A stretch of DNA of 64,000 bases from the NCBI GenBank assembly GCA_940671915.1, contig CALNVZ010003435.1, forward strand, positions 15,349,676-15,413,675. The letters run 5' to 3'. Shown piece after piece: positions 49,101 through 54,648 of the stretch (position 1 is the first letter of the stretch; each line of letters opens with the position of its first letter). Source of the stretch: Paracentrotus lividus (taxonomy: Eukaryota; Echinodermata; Echinoidea; Camarodonta; Echinidae). The notes beneath the pieces were generated by a model. It was not told where the DNA came from, did no database searches, and was given only the letters and a program-made list of their open reading frames with translations. A program made the position numbers and the translations under genes.

Positions 49101-50859
49101 TATCAGAACATTAACACTAAATCATAATAACTAAATAAAATAAATAAGAAATAGTATGTTAACTCTGTTGAGAGCCAAAGGGCATTAATTCAGTGGGAAA
49201 TTATTCAATGTCCATTTGATTCTAAACAGATTATAAATTGGATTCTTACTTTTTAGGTTTGGAACCCTTGGTGTCCTCATCTTCTCCAGAGGTTGATGAA
49301 ACCAGGATTGAATCGCTCTTCCTCTTTGTAACCAGCCTCTCTTTTGCCTTCCGGGGCTTGGGCACCCTAGACCCTGATGATGATGAAGATGATGTTGATT
49401 TGGTCTCATCTTGGCTATCGTTATTAGATGATAATCCTGAGGATGAAGATGATGAGGATGTGTTCTGGCTTCTGGTGCTACGACGTGTGGTTGGACCCTT
49501 CAAGGGTCCCGCCTGAGGCATCTTGAACTTGCTCCTGCTACGTAGGTCCCGACGTAGACTTCGCAGGGGCCGCTTTGGAATGGGGTTCAGTTTGGGGTTT
49601 TTGCCATTTACGCTAGGCACTCGTTTGGCTTTGGCAGAGCTTCTGTCTCTGCTGATGGCAAAGCACTTCTTCCCTGTGCGTTTATTCGCTGATTGTTTGG
49701 AAAGGACTGCAGCATTTGATTTGTGGGGGGGTAGGAGCGGTGGTGGCAGTAGTGGTGGAGCTGGTGGAAGGAAATCACCTGATGAATTCTTACTTTCGTC
49801 TGGACCAGCCTTGTTCACTCCGTTAGCTTCACTGTTCTGCTTCCTTTCTTGCGATCTTGAAGGACGACCAAGAACATTCCCCATAGCATTCCCTGAATTG
49901 ACTGATGCAGATGTTCTTAGGCGATGAGCAATACTTTCTTTAGAGTCCTTAGATACCTGCTTAGGCTTCAGTGCTAGTAGTCTGGGGCTACTAGCTTTAG
50001 GAGAGCGAGACCTGGTGATTATCGGTCTTGGTTTCTCTCGCTTTGATGATTTTGCAGAACCTAACCTAGCCTTAGAAACCTTAGAAGATTCTAATCTATC
50101 AGGCAGCACTTTCTTCTTGTGAGATTTCTTTGGTTCTACCGACTGTTTTGACTTGGATAAACCTTTTGGTTTTGAAGATCGATCTACTTTGGGAGATTTC
50201 TTTGATTTTGACAAGTCTTTCGCTGTTGAAGGTTCCTTCCTTTTGGGCGATCCTTTGGGCTTTGTAGGGTCTTTTGGCTTTGGGGACCTCTTTTTTACAG
50301 GATGTTGTTCAGTTTGTGGATGGTTTATTGTAGAATTTAAATCATGAAATGCTTCTGCCTCCTGAATGTCATTATGATCTGGGTCCGTAATGTTCAAAGG
50401 TTCTTGCGAGTGTACAATGTCCCCTACAGAGTGGTTAAGTACAGTATGGTTTTCAGCAGGATGCTCTAGAACAGGGTGTTCTGAAACAGAATCTTCCAAA
50501 ACAGAATGATCAACAACAGAATTGTCCACAACAGGACTGTCTACAGTTTCTGTCCCATTCAGCTGCTCAGATATACAAGTATCCGACAGCCTCTGGGGGT
50601 GACTACCTATAAGAAGAGTTTCCGCTTCTCTGCCTATACAAGCGGATGGAGAATCAACAAACCGTTGCTCTGCTCCTAGTTGTAAATCAGGTAAATCTAA
50701 AGGAATTCCGTTGACTTGGTTCTCAGGTTCCTTACTCTCTGCTAGCTCAAGGATCTCCTGTTGCTCTTCATCCTGTTCAGATCTGGGTCTCTGCAGGGAT
50801 GCGTACAGGGCTCGCGTCAGCTCTCTTTCTTCTTGCCAGAGGAGGCCTTCATTAAAGTC
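15831..50859 (-). CDS. jarid2: JARID2 (Jumonji), PRC2 cofactor: whole span, 18 exons, 5' end missing
   Basis: Eighteen exons join with consistent phases to 1814 codons plus TAA. Residue numbers count from the first recovered codon. Order: UIM-like motif (about 8-23), Ser/Lys/Pro-rich region, AQRKFA (542-547), TEDFLTFLCLRG (about 582-593), long basic region, JmjN (about 1132-1175), ARID (about 1180-1290), JmjC (about 1360-1545), Cys/His finger (1633-1658) and a Ser/Thr/Pro tail. The order and many blocks match vertebrate JARID2, a nuclear protein that recruits and stimulates PRC2 (H3K27 methylation). The JmjC iron ligands are replaced (SVD at 1425-1427, no distal His), so it should be inactive, as known for JARID2. 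It is longer than the human protein (about 1246 aa), mainly in the N-terminal half. The initiator exon, equivalent to the human start, was not found. Confidence 0.93.
16516..16582 (-). repeat. Degenerate tRNA-like SINE remnant
   Basis: Read on the - strand this has a tRNA-like order: TAGTGTAGTTG (box-A-like), AAATCCCAAAG, then GTTCAAGCCCC (box-B-like). It lies in the intron between 16233 and 16729. Too decayed to be a tRNA gene. Confidence 0.35.
16730..16840 (-). CDS. jarid2: jarid2 exon: second half of zinc finger
   Basis: 111 nt in phase 0, acceptor TGCGCAG|GTTGTA and donor TGCA|GTAAGT. It encodes VVSEREDRVYCLHHAYQ and SGRNFKLLYRY, matching vertebrate VVQENENVVFCLECA...RGLKLMYRY. Confidence 0.92.
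17375..17555 (-). CDS. jarid2: jarid2 exon: first half of zinc finger
   Basis: 181 nt with acceptor TTGGACAG|AGACC and donor TCAATG|GTAAGG. It encodes RDQELSLRQQLSTAGLKSS and ends CHVCRQPCYLSM, matching vertebrate CQICQHLCYLSM. Confidence 0.93.
17999..18117 (-). CDS. jarid2: jarid2 exon: helical region after JmjC
   Basis: 119 nt with acceptor TTTGTCAG|GAACTG and donor ATCAG|GTAACA. It encodes ELKQATLFSVEHLLCVLTLN and LLRELQAKLVLIR, equivalent to vertebrate FSMEKLLYQIAQAEA...LLDELRD. Confidence 0.9.
18598..18790 (+). repeat. tRNA-derived SINE fragment
   Basis: It begins with a good box A context, GATAGCTCAGTCGGTAGAGC. It continues for about 190 bp with a Pro/Gly-like GC-rich body (GCCCTCGGATAGGC, GGTCCCCCTGGC) unlike the flanking AT-rich intron. 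Box B is not intact. A polymerase-III-derived short repeat is the best explanation. Confidence 0.5.
19010..19192 (-). CDS. jarid2: jarid2 exon: JmjC C-terminal strands
   Basis: 183 nt in phase 0. It encodes VPVYRLVQEPGEFVIVAQGA, ANLCTGYSTSEAIPFASA and HHCLRAFE. Active enzymes have YH just after the equivalent of VAQGA; that distal iron-binding His is absent here, as in vertebrate PGSFVSKVCCGYS. Confidence 0.92.
19250..19391. mobile_element. Small foldback MITE
   Basis: The ends TGGGCCCTGTTTCATA and TATGAAACAAGGCCC are inverted copies about 142 bp apart. The same style of end (GGGCCCTGTTGCAT) is found at 22527-22664. It lies just outside the jarid2 exon at 19010-19192. Confidence 0.6.
19903..20017 (-). 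CDS. jarid2: jarid2 exon: JmjC middle
   Basis: 115 nt with acceptor TATTCAG|GTATGG and donor CATG|GTATGT. It encodes (W)YGVPASHCNKLEELLQSEV, matching vertebrate WYCIPAEEENKLEDVV. Confidence 0.92.
20185..20264 (-). pseudogene. Decayed partial copy of a jarid2 JmjC exon (copy A)
   Basis: On the - strand this reads VNTPLIK, then TATGGG...GGATGG-like and GAGCCAAGG sequence that aligns base by base with the exon at about 21375-21455 (VNMPLMK...YGSEGWSV...SQGL). It has a deletion of about 9-12 nt and an in-frame stop. It lies in the next intron downstream of the real exon and ends where the mariner-type element at 20265 begins. Confidence 0.6.
20265..21278. mobile_element. Rearranged foldback mariner-type transposon
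   Basis: The ends are inverted copies sharing TGCGTATCAAAATAAACG, with TA outside each. The two arms are long inverted copies of each other: 20340-20460 pairs with 21090-21190, and about 20490-20640 pairs with 20705-20880. The right arm retains the C-terminal end of a transposase gene (next entry), so the left arm appears to be an inverted duplicate of part of it. It is inactive and lies inside the jarid2 intron between exons 20017 and 21335. Confidence 0.75.
20699..20983 (+). pseudogene. C-terminal remnant of a mariner/IS630-family transposase
   Basis: The frame reads WPPRSLDLTCDFFFWG...YLKSKGF, followed by TATLQQRIIDKFDS and MEKQANLCVERNAGHVEGH. The motif WPPRSPDLTPxDFFLWGxLKxxV and the ending LCxxxxGxHxE are hallmarks of mariner-type DD(E/D) transposases; it includes the region of the last catalytic acidic residue. 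A G run (20770-20781) has inserted extra Gly residues, and the N-terminal two thirds are gone. Confidence 0.8.
21285..21330 (-). pseudogene. Decayed partial copy of a jarid2 JmjC exon (copy B)
   Basis: On the - strand this reads GLNIPLIK followed by GTATAC, matching GVNMPLMK of the real exon and sharing with copy A the word CCCTTATAAAGGTAT. It lies between the right end of the mariner element and the donor site of the genuine exon at 21335. Confidence 0.5.
21335..21520 (-). CDS. jarid2: jarid2 exon: JmjC core with replaced iron ligands
   Basis: 186 nt with acceptor TCAATAG|GCACAA and donor ATATG|GTAAGT. It encodes RHNWNCKNIGKN, NILHLLPNNLGVNMPL and GWSVDSQGLSQIEYLHTG. In active KDM5-type JmjC proteins the equivalent is WHIEDH; here the His is Ser1425 (codon 21394-21396) and only Asp1427 remains, as in vertebrate JARID2 (SRD). 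Decayed partial copies of this exon lie nearby at 20185-20264 and 21285-21330. Confidence 0.93.
21737..21886. mobile_element. Short palindromic MITE
   Basis: About 150 bp. TGGCCCGAATTCACAAACG at the left is matched by its reverse complement ending TTTGGGCCA at the right; pairing continues for about 45 bp through GTTTAGTTAGTCCATGG. The centre also repeats CCATGGTCTAAA. A related but more diverged element is at 36000-36322. Confidence 0.7.
22156..22195 (+). repeat. A40 homopolymer
   Basis: Forty consecutive A residues in a jarid2 intron. It could be a retroposed poly(A) tail but no retroposon body is recognised upstream. Confidence 0.95.
22388..22525. mobile_element. Palindromic MITE (family B, copy 1)
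   Basis: Inverted arms of about 40 bp: CAAAGGACTTGTCGGAC with TTTATCCGACAAA on the left, and the reverse complement on the right ending GTCCTTTCATGAAACG. A diverged second copy is at 22914-23048. Confidence 0.7.
22527..22664. mobile_element. Palindromic MITE abutting the previous one
   Basis: The ends TGGGCCCTGTTGCAT and ATGCAACAGAGCCCA are inverted copies about 138 bp apart; the interior pairs CTATAATTATAGTAA with TTACTATAAAT. The same end type as 19250-19391. Confidence 0.65.
22914..23048. mobile_element. Palindromic MITE (family B, diverged copy 2)
   Basis: It shares GTGTTTCA, GGGCTTGTTGGAC, CAGACAAATTTGCTCTCAGCC and CATTTCAGTAGCTTATAA-type words with 22388-22525, and ends TTTCATGAAATGCTCCC. 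Confidence 0.55.
24560..24880 (+). mobile_element. Possible LINE 3' end
   Basis: Ends in GGAAATAAAAATGAATTGAATTGATT, i.e. an AATAAA-type signal followed by a TGAAT repeat tail like the other LINE ends in this window. The upstream body (from about 24060) has no clear reverse-transcriptase motif. Confidence 0.35.
25135..25217 (-). CDS. jarid2: jarid2 exon: JmjC N-terminal strands
   Basis: 83 nt with acceptor TCTAATTAG|GATGAC and donor GCAAG|GTATAC. It encodes DDYWKMLDKGQPHVAVHTGH, matching vertebrate QEYWRLVEEKDCHVAVHCG. Confidence 0.92.
25690..26105. repeat. Inversion-symmetric array of CCATTTGGTCTAA words
   Basis: The first half (25700-25920) carries many variants of CCAATTTGGTCTAAT with irregular spacing. 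The second half (25955-26105) carries the reverse complement, TTAGACCAAATGG. The switch is near 25925-25960. No open frame is meaningful. It abuts the jarid2 exon at 26188. Confidence 0.75.
26188..26342 (-). CDS. jarid2: jarid2 exon: ARID-JmjC linker
   Basis: 155 nt with acceptor CTCTTACAG|CATCT and donor ATAGAG|GTGAGC. It includes CKGRPTTLSAYSRMASLTQQ, the counterpart of vertebrate YKGRSVSLTTFYRTARN, the start of the JmjC-associated region. Confidence 0.92.
26492..27075. mobile_element. TTAA-flanked MITE (family C, copy 1)
   Basis: 584 bp. The left end AGGGAAATTATCCC and right end (read inwards) AGGATAACTTACCC are imperfect inverted repeats flanked by TTAA at 26488-26491 and 27076-27079. 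A copy of almost identical length is at 54066-54648. TTAA target choice suggests a piggyBac-type origin; no transposase is present. It lies between jarid2 exons 26342 and 27263. Confidence 0.75.
27263..27317 (-). CDS. jarid2: jarid2 exon: linker after ARID
   Basis: 55 nt with acceptor ATTTACAG|GAAGAT and donor GTTG|GTGAGT. It encodes EDKQRLEMDTELLIKQQV and the first base of an Ala codon. Confidence 0.9.
27365..27510 (+). repeat. SINE fragment
   Basis: A tRNA-like second half (ACTTGACTTGGGACGC, then GGTCCGATCCCCG as box B) followed by a short body ending GAGCGCTATATAAAAAGC. The closing words resemble the 3' part of the repeat at 47960-48197 (AAGCGCTATATAAATG). Confidence 0.55.
27653..27721 (-). 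CDS. jarid2: jarid2 exon: ARID C-terminal helix
   Basis: 69 nt in phase 0. It encodes IQGRVKLDSIYCKFLLSF and DTLSK, matching the vertebrate AYCQYLLSYDSLS segment. Confidence 0.92.
28126..28251 (-). CDS. jarid2: jarid2 exon: ARID core
   Basis: 126 nt in phase 0, acceptor CCATCAG|ATATCT and donor GGCA|GTAAGT. It encodes GYEIDLVEFSQVVAQQGG and the ARID signature NNKRWNKVADLLHIPKA. Confidence 0.93.
28515..28596 (-). CDS. jarid2: jarid2 exon: ARID helix 1
   Basis: 82 nt with acceptor TTTTCAG|ATGGAAG and donor CCACAG|GTAAG. It encodes RWKSRSKQLACIKRHLEE, closely matching vertebrate RLACIKKHL, then REKVAYYPPQ. Confidence 0.93.
29082..29152 (-). CDS. jarid2: jarid2 exon: JmjN end / ARID start
   Basis: 71 nt with acceptor ATGTACAG|CCTGAG and donor GCACAG|GTAAAC. 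It encodes PECKLHANTRFTTEVQYIHR, matching the vertebrate PECKLNDEMRFVTQIQHIH. Confidence 0.93.
29502..30896 (-). CDS. jarid2: jarid2 exon: basic linker and start of JmjN
   Basis: The acceptor is TTTTGTGTAG|GCTTCT and the donor TGGAAG|GTTAGG; it encodes 465 residues (705-1169). Most is basic, disordered Arg/Lys/Asn/Ser-rich sequence with clusters such as KRQKKLKDLKRRSSRKLR, corresponding to the DNA/RNA/nucleosome-binding linker of JARID2. The last 38 residues are the JmjN core: LRPSAEEWSDPMAYMES and EYGMCRVIPPEGWK. Confidence 0.93.
30950..31425. repeat. tRNA-Thr-like repeat: one direct copy plus an inverted dimer
   Basis: Three related tRNA-like units lie in one jarid2 intron. A segment of about 145 bp at 30950-31095 recurs at 31235-31345, truncated inside the tRNA-like part. 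It is followed after TGAA by the reverse complement (31345-31425). The last two form a near-perfect hairpin from about 31299 to 31413. All share GGGGTACCATCGGGATTCG-like sequence. Confidence 0.75.
31016..31092 (-). pseudogene. tRNA-Thr(AGT)-like unit
   Basis: On the - strand: box A TAGCCCAGATGGTAGAGC, anticodon arm GCCTGACTAGTAACCAGG with AGT in the anticodon position, and box B GGTTCGAATCC intact. The acceptor and T stems do not pair well (A-C mismatch in the anticodon stem as well), so it is read as a tRNA-derived repeat rather than a working tRNA gene. Confidence 0.55.
31689..32023 (-). CDS. jarid2: jarid2 exon after the TEDFLTFLCLRG block
   Basis: The acceptor is ATCCACAG|GCACACC and the donor TTCAAG|GTATGA; it encodes residues 593-704. 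It begins GTPALPPSLD, matching GSPALPNS of vertebrates, then runs through Ser/Pro-rich disordered sequence with TPPRGSKTSPPRLAK and a basic end RNMRERRLRLDARHFK. Confidence 0.9.
33181..33202. repeat. C22 homopolymer
   Basis: Twenty-two consecutive C followed by GCCCCCGG, within a jarid2 intron. Similar shorter runs occur at 4829-4840 and 46272-46286. Confidence 0.95.
36000..36322. mobile_element. MITE with long imperfect terminal repeats
   Basis: TGCCCATATTCACAAAGACG at the left pairs with CCTTTGTGAATACAGGGCA at the right. Inner arms pair AGTTGAGCC...TGAGTAACAAAATGTGAC with TGTCACATTTTGCTACTCA. It ends 19 bp before the jarid2 exon at 36341. Confidence 0.65.
36341..36507 (-). CDS. jarid2: jarid2 exon with the PRC2-methylation motif
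   Basis: The acceptor is TTCTGCAG|GGCC and the donor CAGAG|GTAAGG; it encodes residues 537-592. It contains KAKVQAQRKFAYPQAYSPG, very close to the vertebrate segment around the methylated lysine (QAQRKFAQSQPNSP). It ends in TEDFLTFLCLR, nearly identical to vertebrate JARID2. Confidence 0.92.
36598..37556. repeat. Repeat with five 158-bp tandem units carrying DR1 motifs
   Basis: The outer ends are inverted: ATATGCCTCCGCCA near 36630 and TGGCGGAGGCAT at 37543-37554. Between them lie about five tandem units of roughly 158 bp (landmarks near 36700, 36850, 37008, 37168, 37326). Each has TTGACC...TTTGACC, CTAATCAGATCATCTTCCT, GGTACATACTA, AAGTTTGAAG and AAGATATCGCGAT. Three units contain exact TGACCTTTGACCT, two are degenerate. 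The last unit runs into a GGACGTAC/GGACGGAC microsatellite (37460-37503). It lies in the 12.7-kb jarid2 intron. Confidence 0.85.
41041..41657. mobile_element. Foldback element with TTCACACGG ends
   Basis: The left end TTCACACGGTAGGCCTTAACTC pairs with the right end GAGTTAAGGCCCGTGTGAA; AACTCCAAGTTA words repeat inside, and 41580-41640 forms its own hairpin (TAACTCCAAGTTATCCTTAA and its complement). Non-coding. Confidence 0.65.
41658..42032. repeat. Second, GC-richer foldback nested against the previous one
   Basis: Repeats TGTTCTCGAGGAC/GTCCTCGAGGACA several times and ends GTCCCGTGTGAACAT, so the outer boundaries 41041 and 42030 also form a TTCACACGG/CCGTGTGAA pair. It contains a GC-rich core (GATCGCGCG, GCGCGCGC) unlike the neighbourhood. 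Confidence 0.55.
42955..43060 (-). mobile_element. Possible LINE 3' tail in reverse orientation
   Basis: TTCAGTTCAGTTCAGTTCG followed by ATTTTATTC: on the - strand an AATAAAAT signal with a CTGAA repeat tail. No coding part recognised. Confidence 0.3.
43831..44459. mobile_element. hAT-like foldback MITE
   Basis: 629 bp with ends TAGGGTTGGGC and GCCCAACCCTA, flanked by the 7-bp direct repeat ATAATAG (43824-43830 and 44460-44466). The arms pair for well over 100 bp, including GACGTC...CGCTAAAGTGCAAAAAACCAAAAT. Ends and target-duplication size fit the hAT superfamily; non-autonomous. Confidence 0.75.
44935..45424. mobile_element. Foldback MITE (family A), complete copy
   Basis: 490 bp with ends GGGTGTGTTCAATGTTC and GAACATTGAACACACCC, flanked by the 3-bp direct repeat TCA. 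A 3-bp duplication and GG..GTG ends suggest a PIF/Harbinger origin. It lies inverted relative to 45658-46154. Confidence 0.7.
45658..46154. mobile_element. Foldback MITE (family A), second copy
   Basis: Ends ATGTGTTCAATGTCCAG and CTGGACAGTTAACACCA; the interior matches 1-345 in the same orientation and 44935-45424 in the opposite one. Apparent ORFs on both strands are mirror images of the repeat. Confidence 0.7.
47960..48197 (+). repeat. SINE-type repeat
   Basis: Contains CAGTTCGATTCCATCC (box-B-like), CGTCCCTTGGATGGGATGTT and GGAGGTCCAGTGTG, and ends AAGCGCTATATAAATGTAAC followed by TTATTATGATTATTATC. This order (tRNA-like head, conserved centre, TTATT tail) is common in short retroposons of marine invertebrates. 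Confidence 0.55.
49250..50859 (-). CDS. jarid2: jarid2 exon encoding the N-terminal region
   Basis: The acceptor is CACTTTGCAG|GACTTT and the donor AAAAA|GTAAGA; it encodes residues 1-536. It opens with DFNEGLLWQEERELTRALYA, aligning with the early N-terminus of vertebrate JARID2 (DSDGIPWSEERVV...). An acidic Gln/Glu-rich part follows, then a 5-residue tandem repeat (129-170), a Lys/Ser/Pro-rich stretch with many SPK/KPK steps (212-273), a Pro run (PPAPPLLPPPLLPP) and poly-Ser tracts. The frame is open upstream only into intron; no suitable ATG precedes D1, so at least one further 5' coding exon is required. Confidence 0.9.
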
Positions 50860-51387
50860 CTGCAAAGTGGAGATAAAAAAATACGGAATATGGTAATTCA
50901 TTATGAATAAATAGAGCTTTTGATACATTGGACGACTGGTTAATTAAATTCTGCAAGGTGGAGATGGAATAGTGTACACAAAGGTGGACAGAGATTCATT
51001 ATGAATAAATAGAATAAGGACAAATATATAAAATCATCAGATACCTGTATTAATAATTATTACATGTTTAGGTCTCTTTTTCGATACATTAAAACCATGT
51101 ATTGATACTCTTCCAGATGTTTGCTTGTCGACGTTCAATATTGTTAGCATAATGTATGTCCTATGTATTATACATACCCGTATCAATGGAGAAAAGGAGT
51201 GCATTATTGTTACAATATTGCACTCCGCGATGCCAGTAAAATGCTGCACGCAACAGCTTATAACAATGGATACGCGGAGCAACAATTTACGTCATAATAG
51301 ATTAATCATTTGAATTTTGTTAGATTCTCCTTCATATCGGATGGACTCTTGCAATATTCATTCTGATCAATGGAATATATCTCATAT

Positions 51388-52155
51388 TGCACTCAAGTGC
51401 ATCCAATATTATATAAATAATGAACACAGGCAATAAATGATCATGTAGCATCTGGACAGCATCCCTGCTGTTGCCTGGCAACCAAATTTAAAAAGAAGTT
51501 CAATTCTCTCCACCAATTATATCAATTGTTAGAGGAATCTAATCAAATTGAATGCTCTGATACAATTACTTTTGAAAAAAATCTTTGAGAACTAGTGATT
51601 TTGAGGGGAGATTTATAGTGTTGTTCTTTAACCTACTGATTTGAATTACAATTTACAAAAGAAATTGTTAAAAATTGTATTTTTATTGACAGGATTGTTG
51701 TAATTAAGCTCTATGATTACTTGATTGTAAATGTAGGAAATGACTATTTCGTATCTGGAATATAAAGCATTGGATGCACTCAAATGCATCCAATATTATA
51801 TAAATAATGAACACAGGCAATAAATGATCATGCAGCATCTGGACAGCATCCCTGCTGTTGCCTAGCAACCAAATTTAAAAAGAAGTTCAATTAACTCCAC
51901 CAATTATATCAATTGTTACAGAAATCTAATCAAATTGTATGCTCTGATACATATTACTTTTGAAAAAAAATCTTTGAGAACTAGTGATTTTGAGGGGAGA
52001 TTTATAGTGTTGTTCTTTAACCTACTGATTTGAATTACAATTTACAAAATAAATTATTAAAAATTGCATTTTTATTGATAGGATTTTGTTGTAATTAAGC
52101 TCTATGATTACTTGATTGTAAATGTAGGAAATGACTACTTCGTATCTAGAATTAC
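51388..52155. repeat. 387-bp tandem duplication
   Basis: Two head-to-tail copies start at 51388 and 51775, both with TGCACTCAARTGCATCCAAT, and run in register to GTAGGAAATGACTAYTTCGTATC. Differences are scattered single bases and 1-bp indels, a few per cent. No coding potential. Confidence 0.85.
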
Positions 52156-54065
52156 TGTATTAAAAATTTAGAAAATACCAAGTCGAGGTAAGCAGATGCT
52201 ACATGTTCAAGAACATATCACCATTAAGCATCTGTGTGTAACTCTTTGGTTTTACGGATGAAGGATAGCCTTTAAGTCAGTGCAATATAGAGATTGAAGG
52301 GTCGTTAAAAGAGACATCATGATCTCAGGATGACGATCACACTACACTTCACATTCTGTAAAGTGGGTGAGAGCATTCATCACAGGTATCGCTATTACCA
52401 TGGATACCATCAATTATTCTACTTCTAAGACAGTATATTGCTTGAAATTTCACTGATCAATATATGGCCAGGTAGGCTCCTAAATATATTTTAAAAAGAG
52501 GTCTCCTGACAATGAGGAATAAGACCAAAAGTTACTTCATCCTCACTGTATAAACAACATTTATAATCAAGGATGGTCAAAAATTTGTTAGTGAATAAAT
52601 AGTTAAAAAAGAAAGGCATGAATTCTTCTGATTTACTTCTCTACCCATATCTCCCAATACATGGACTTTATTTTCATAGCCATACATTGTAATGTTACAA
52701 AGCTTGGGAAATAATTATTAGACCAAATTATAACATGTGAGCTGAATAGGATTTGGTCTAATAATCATTTCCCAAGCTGTGTATATTTTGTACAGGTTTT
52801 TAGAGAATAGAAAAGAATTATAAGCCAATAAAATTTATTTGCCCTTCCTCTATTCAATGACCAAAATTTCCTGTTCTACAGGTGAATTTATGTCTCATAC
52901 TATGATGACAATATTCTTTGAACATAGGCAGAGAAAGAAAATTAGGAAAAAAAAATTAAACTATGAAATCAAATCTCCTGCATATTTTTTCTAGCATAAT
53001 CCTCAGGAACTCCCCCTGAGCGATAAACCCTCAACTCTTCCCCATCATAAGAGATTTCATCACTCGTAGATTTGACAGATTATGTAAATGTTACAGATTG
53101 CATCTGTTACTACATGCCCTGTCAACACACACAAATCCGCAAAACTTTCATCATAAATAGATGCAGAAACTGATTAGTAAAACAGCCAGGAGGCACAAAG
53201 TAAGCCACAATACAACTCAGCGCGACCAGCTTTTTTCTAATTCTTTTCTTTTTTTATTGACATCATCCGAACTAGCTATCTGTACAGTATATCTATTAAA
53301 GTACATTTATGACTGCAAATAAAATGTCTTTCTGTCGTACGTACGGTTCATGTTTGCTGTGGACAGAAAGGTCATAGACAGGCAAATAATATCTGAAGAT
53401 GCATCCAAATTGATCCTTGTTACAAAGAGCCCTTTTCCCTCATTCCTCTCTAAATAACCCCACAGACAAAACCAAAGTACAGTGCGTATCAATAAAAAGG
53501 AAATCAAGATTTAGATGGCTATGTTTCTCTTGGCAAGTTATATGTAACATAAAAATTATAGAGATAGGCTACACTTAACCTTGCTTGCATCACAGATGTC
53601 AAGCAGGGCCAAGTATACAAAATTCAGTTTTTGCAAGTTTTGAGTTCTAAATGATACAAGTCTGAGTGAATGTTTTCACTGCTGTCACATAATATTGAAT
53701 AGTAAGTGTGTTCAATTATATGTGACACCATTCACTCAGTCTTTTATCCTTTTACATATTCTTGCAAAAAGTACATTTTGAACATATCACAGTGTACACT
53801 TATAATTCATTCAGTCATGCATGACACATATAATGCAAGATATATCACTGCAAAGGTGAAGAGTTCATCTACGGTAATGATAAACGACCAAAATAAATAA
53901 GCTTGGATTATGGCCCCTCTACGATTAAATTAACTTTATTTTGAAACACACTGTTTAGTACTTGGGCTGTTAACGCTGTTGTGTTTTGATTGTCAGAGGC
54001 ACGCACTATCTCTATCTTCCTCTCTTTTTTTCCCTATCATGTCCTAAACTTCAGATGCACTTTAA

Positions 54066-54648
54066 AGGGGAATTATCCCCTCGGAGAAATTTAGCTTCAG
54101 TGAATGGAGACAAACCCCCAAAACATATTGGGAAAGTTTCAGAAAAATCAGGCAATGAATAAGAGAGATATGAATTTTTACATTTTGAGATCACTTATGA
54201 TATGAAGATCCTCCAATTGGCAACGTGACCATGATGTGTGATGTAATGCAGGGAGATCTTTCCCATATCTATTGTACACATTGTACTAAAATCCTCTTTT
54301 TTCTTGATTCTAAAGGGAGAATAAAGAATCTTTTCATGGGATGACTTGTAAATATATGAAAGTCATAATACATCATGAAAAGAAAAGCTGTTCTATCATT
54401 AGAATGAAAATAAAGAGACATTTTGAATAGTTTTTGTGCACACCATATGGGAAGTTCTCCCTTTGTGACATCACAAATGGTGACCGCGTTGCCAATGGGA
54501 GATTTCCTATGTCATTAGAGATCTCAATATTCAAATACTCATAACTTTCTTATCATTTATTCGATTTTCACCAAATCTTCACTAATGTGCTGATTTGATT
54601 TTTCTGCATCCACAGTAAGCCAACTATCTACAAAGGGACAATTCTCCT
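54066..54648. mobile_element. TTAA-flanked MITE (family C, copy 2)
   Basis: 583 bp with ends AGGGGAATTATCCCC and (inwards from the right) AGGAGAATTGTCCC, flanked by TTAA at 54062-54065 and 54649-54652. Nearly collinear with 26492-27075, including GATCCTCCAATTGGCAACG and GACATCACAAATGGTGACCG. Confidence 0.8.

Larger units (their letters stand above)
36508..49249. other. jarid2: Largest recovered jarid2 intron (12.7 kb)
   Basis: Filled with transposon remnants listed separately. Stretches 37561-41040, 42033-43830 and 48198-49249 are plain AT-rich sequence in which I see no coding exon or RNA gene. Confidence 0.6.

Noticed and set aside
49523..49927. + strand ORF of 134 aa opposite the large jarid2 exon
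   Set aside because: Antisense shadow of biased Ser/Arg/Lys codons; no domain, and the - strand reading is supported by homology.
53480..53510. Sequence TACAGTGCGTATCAATAAA resembling the mariner-type end at 21278
   Set aside because: No partner end was found nearby, so it is at most a solo terminal repeat.
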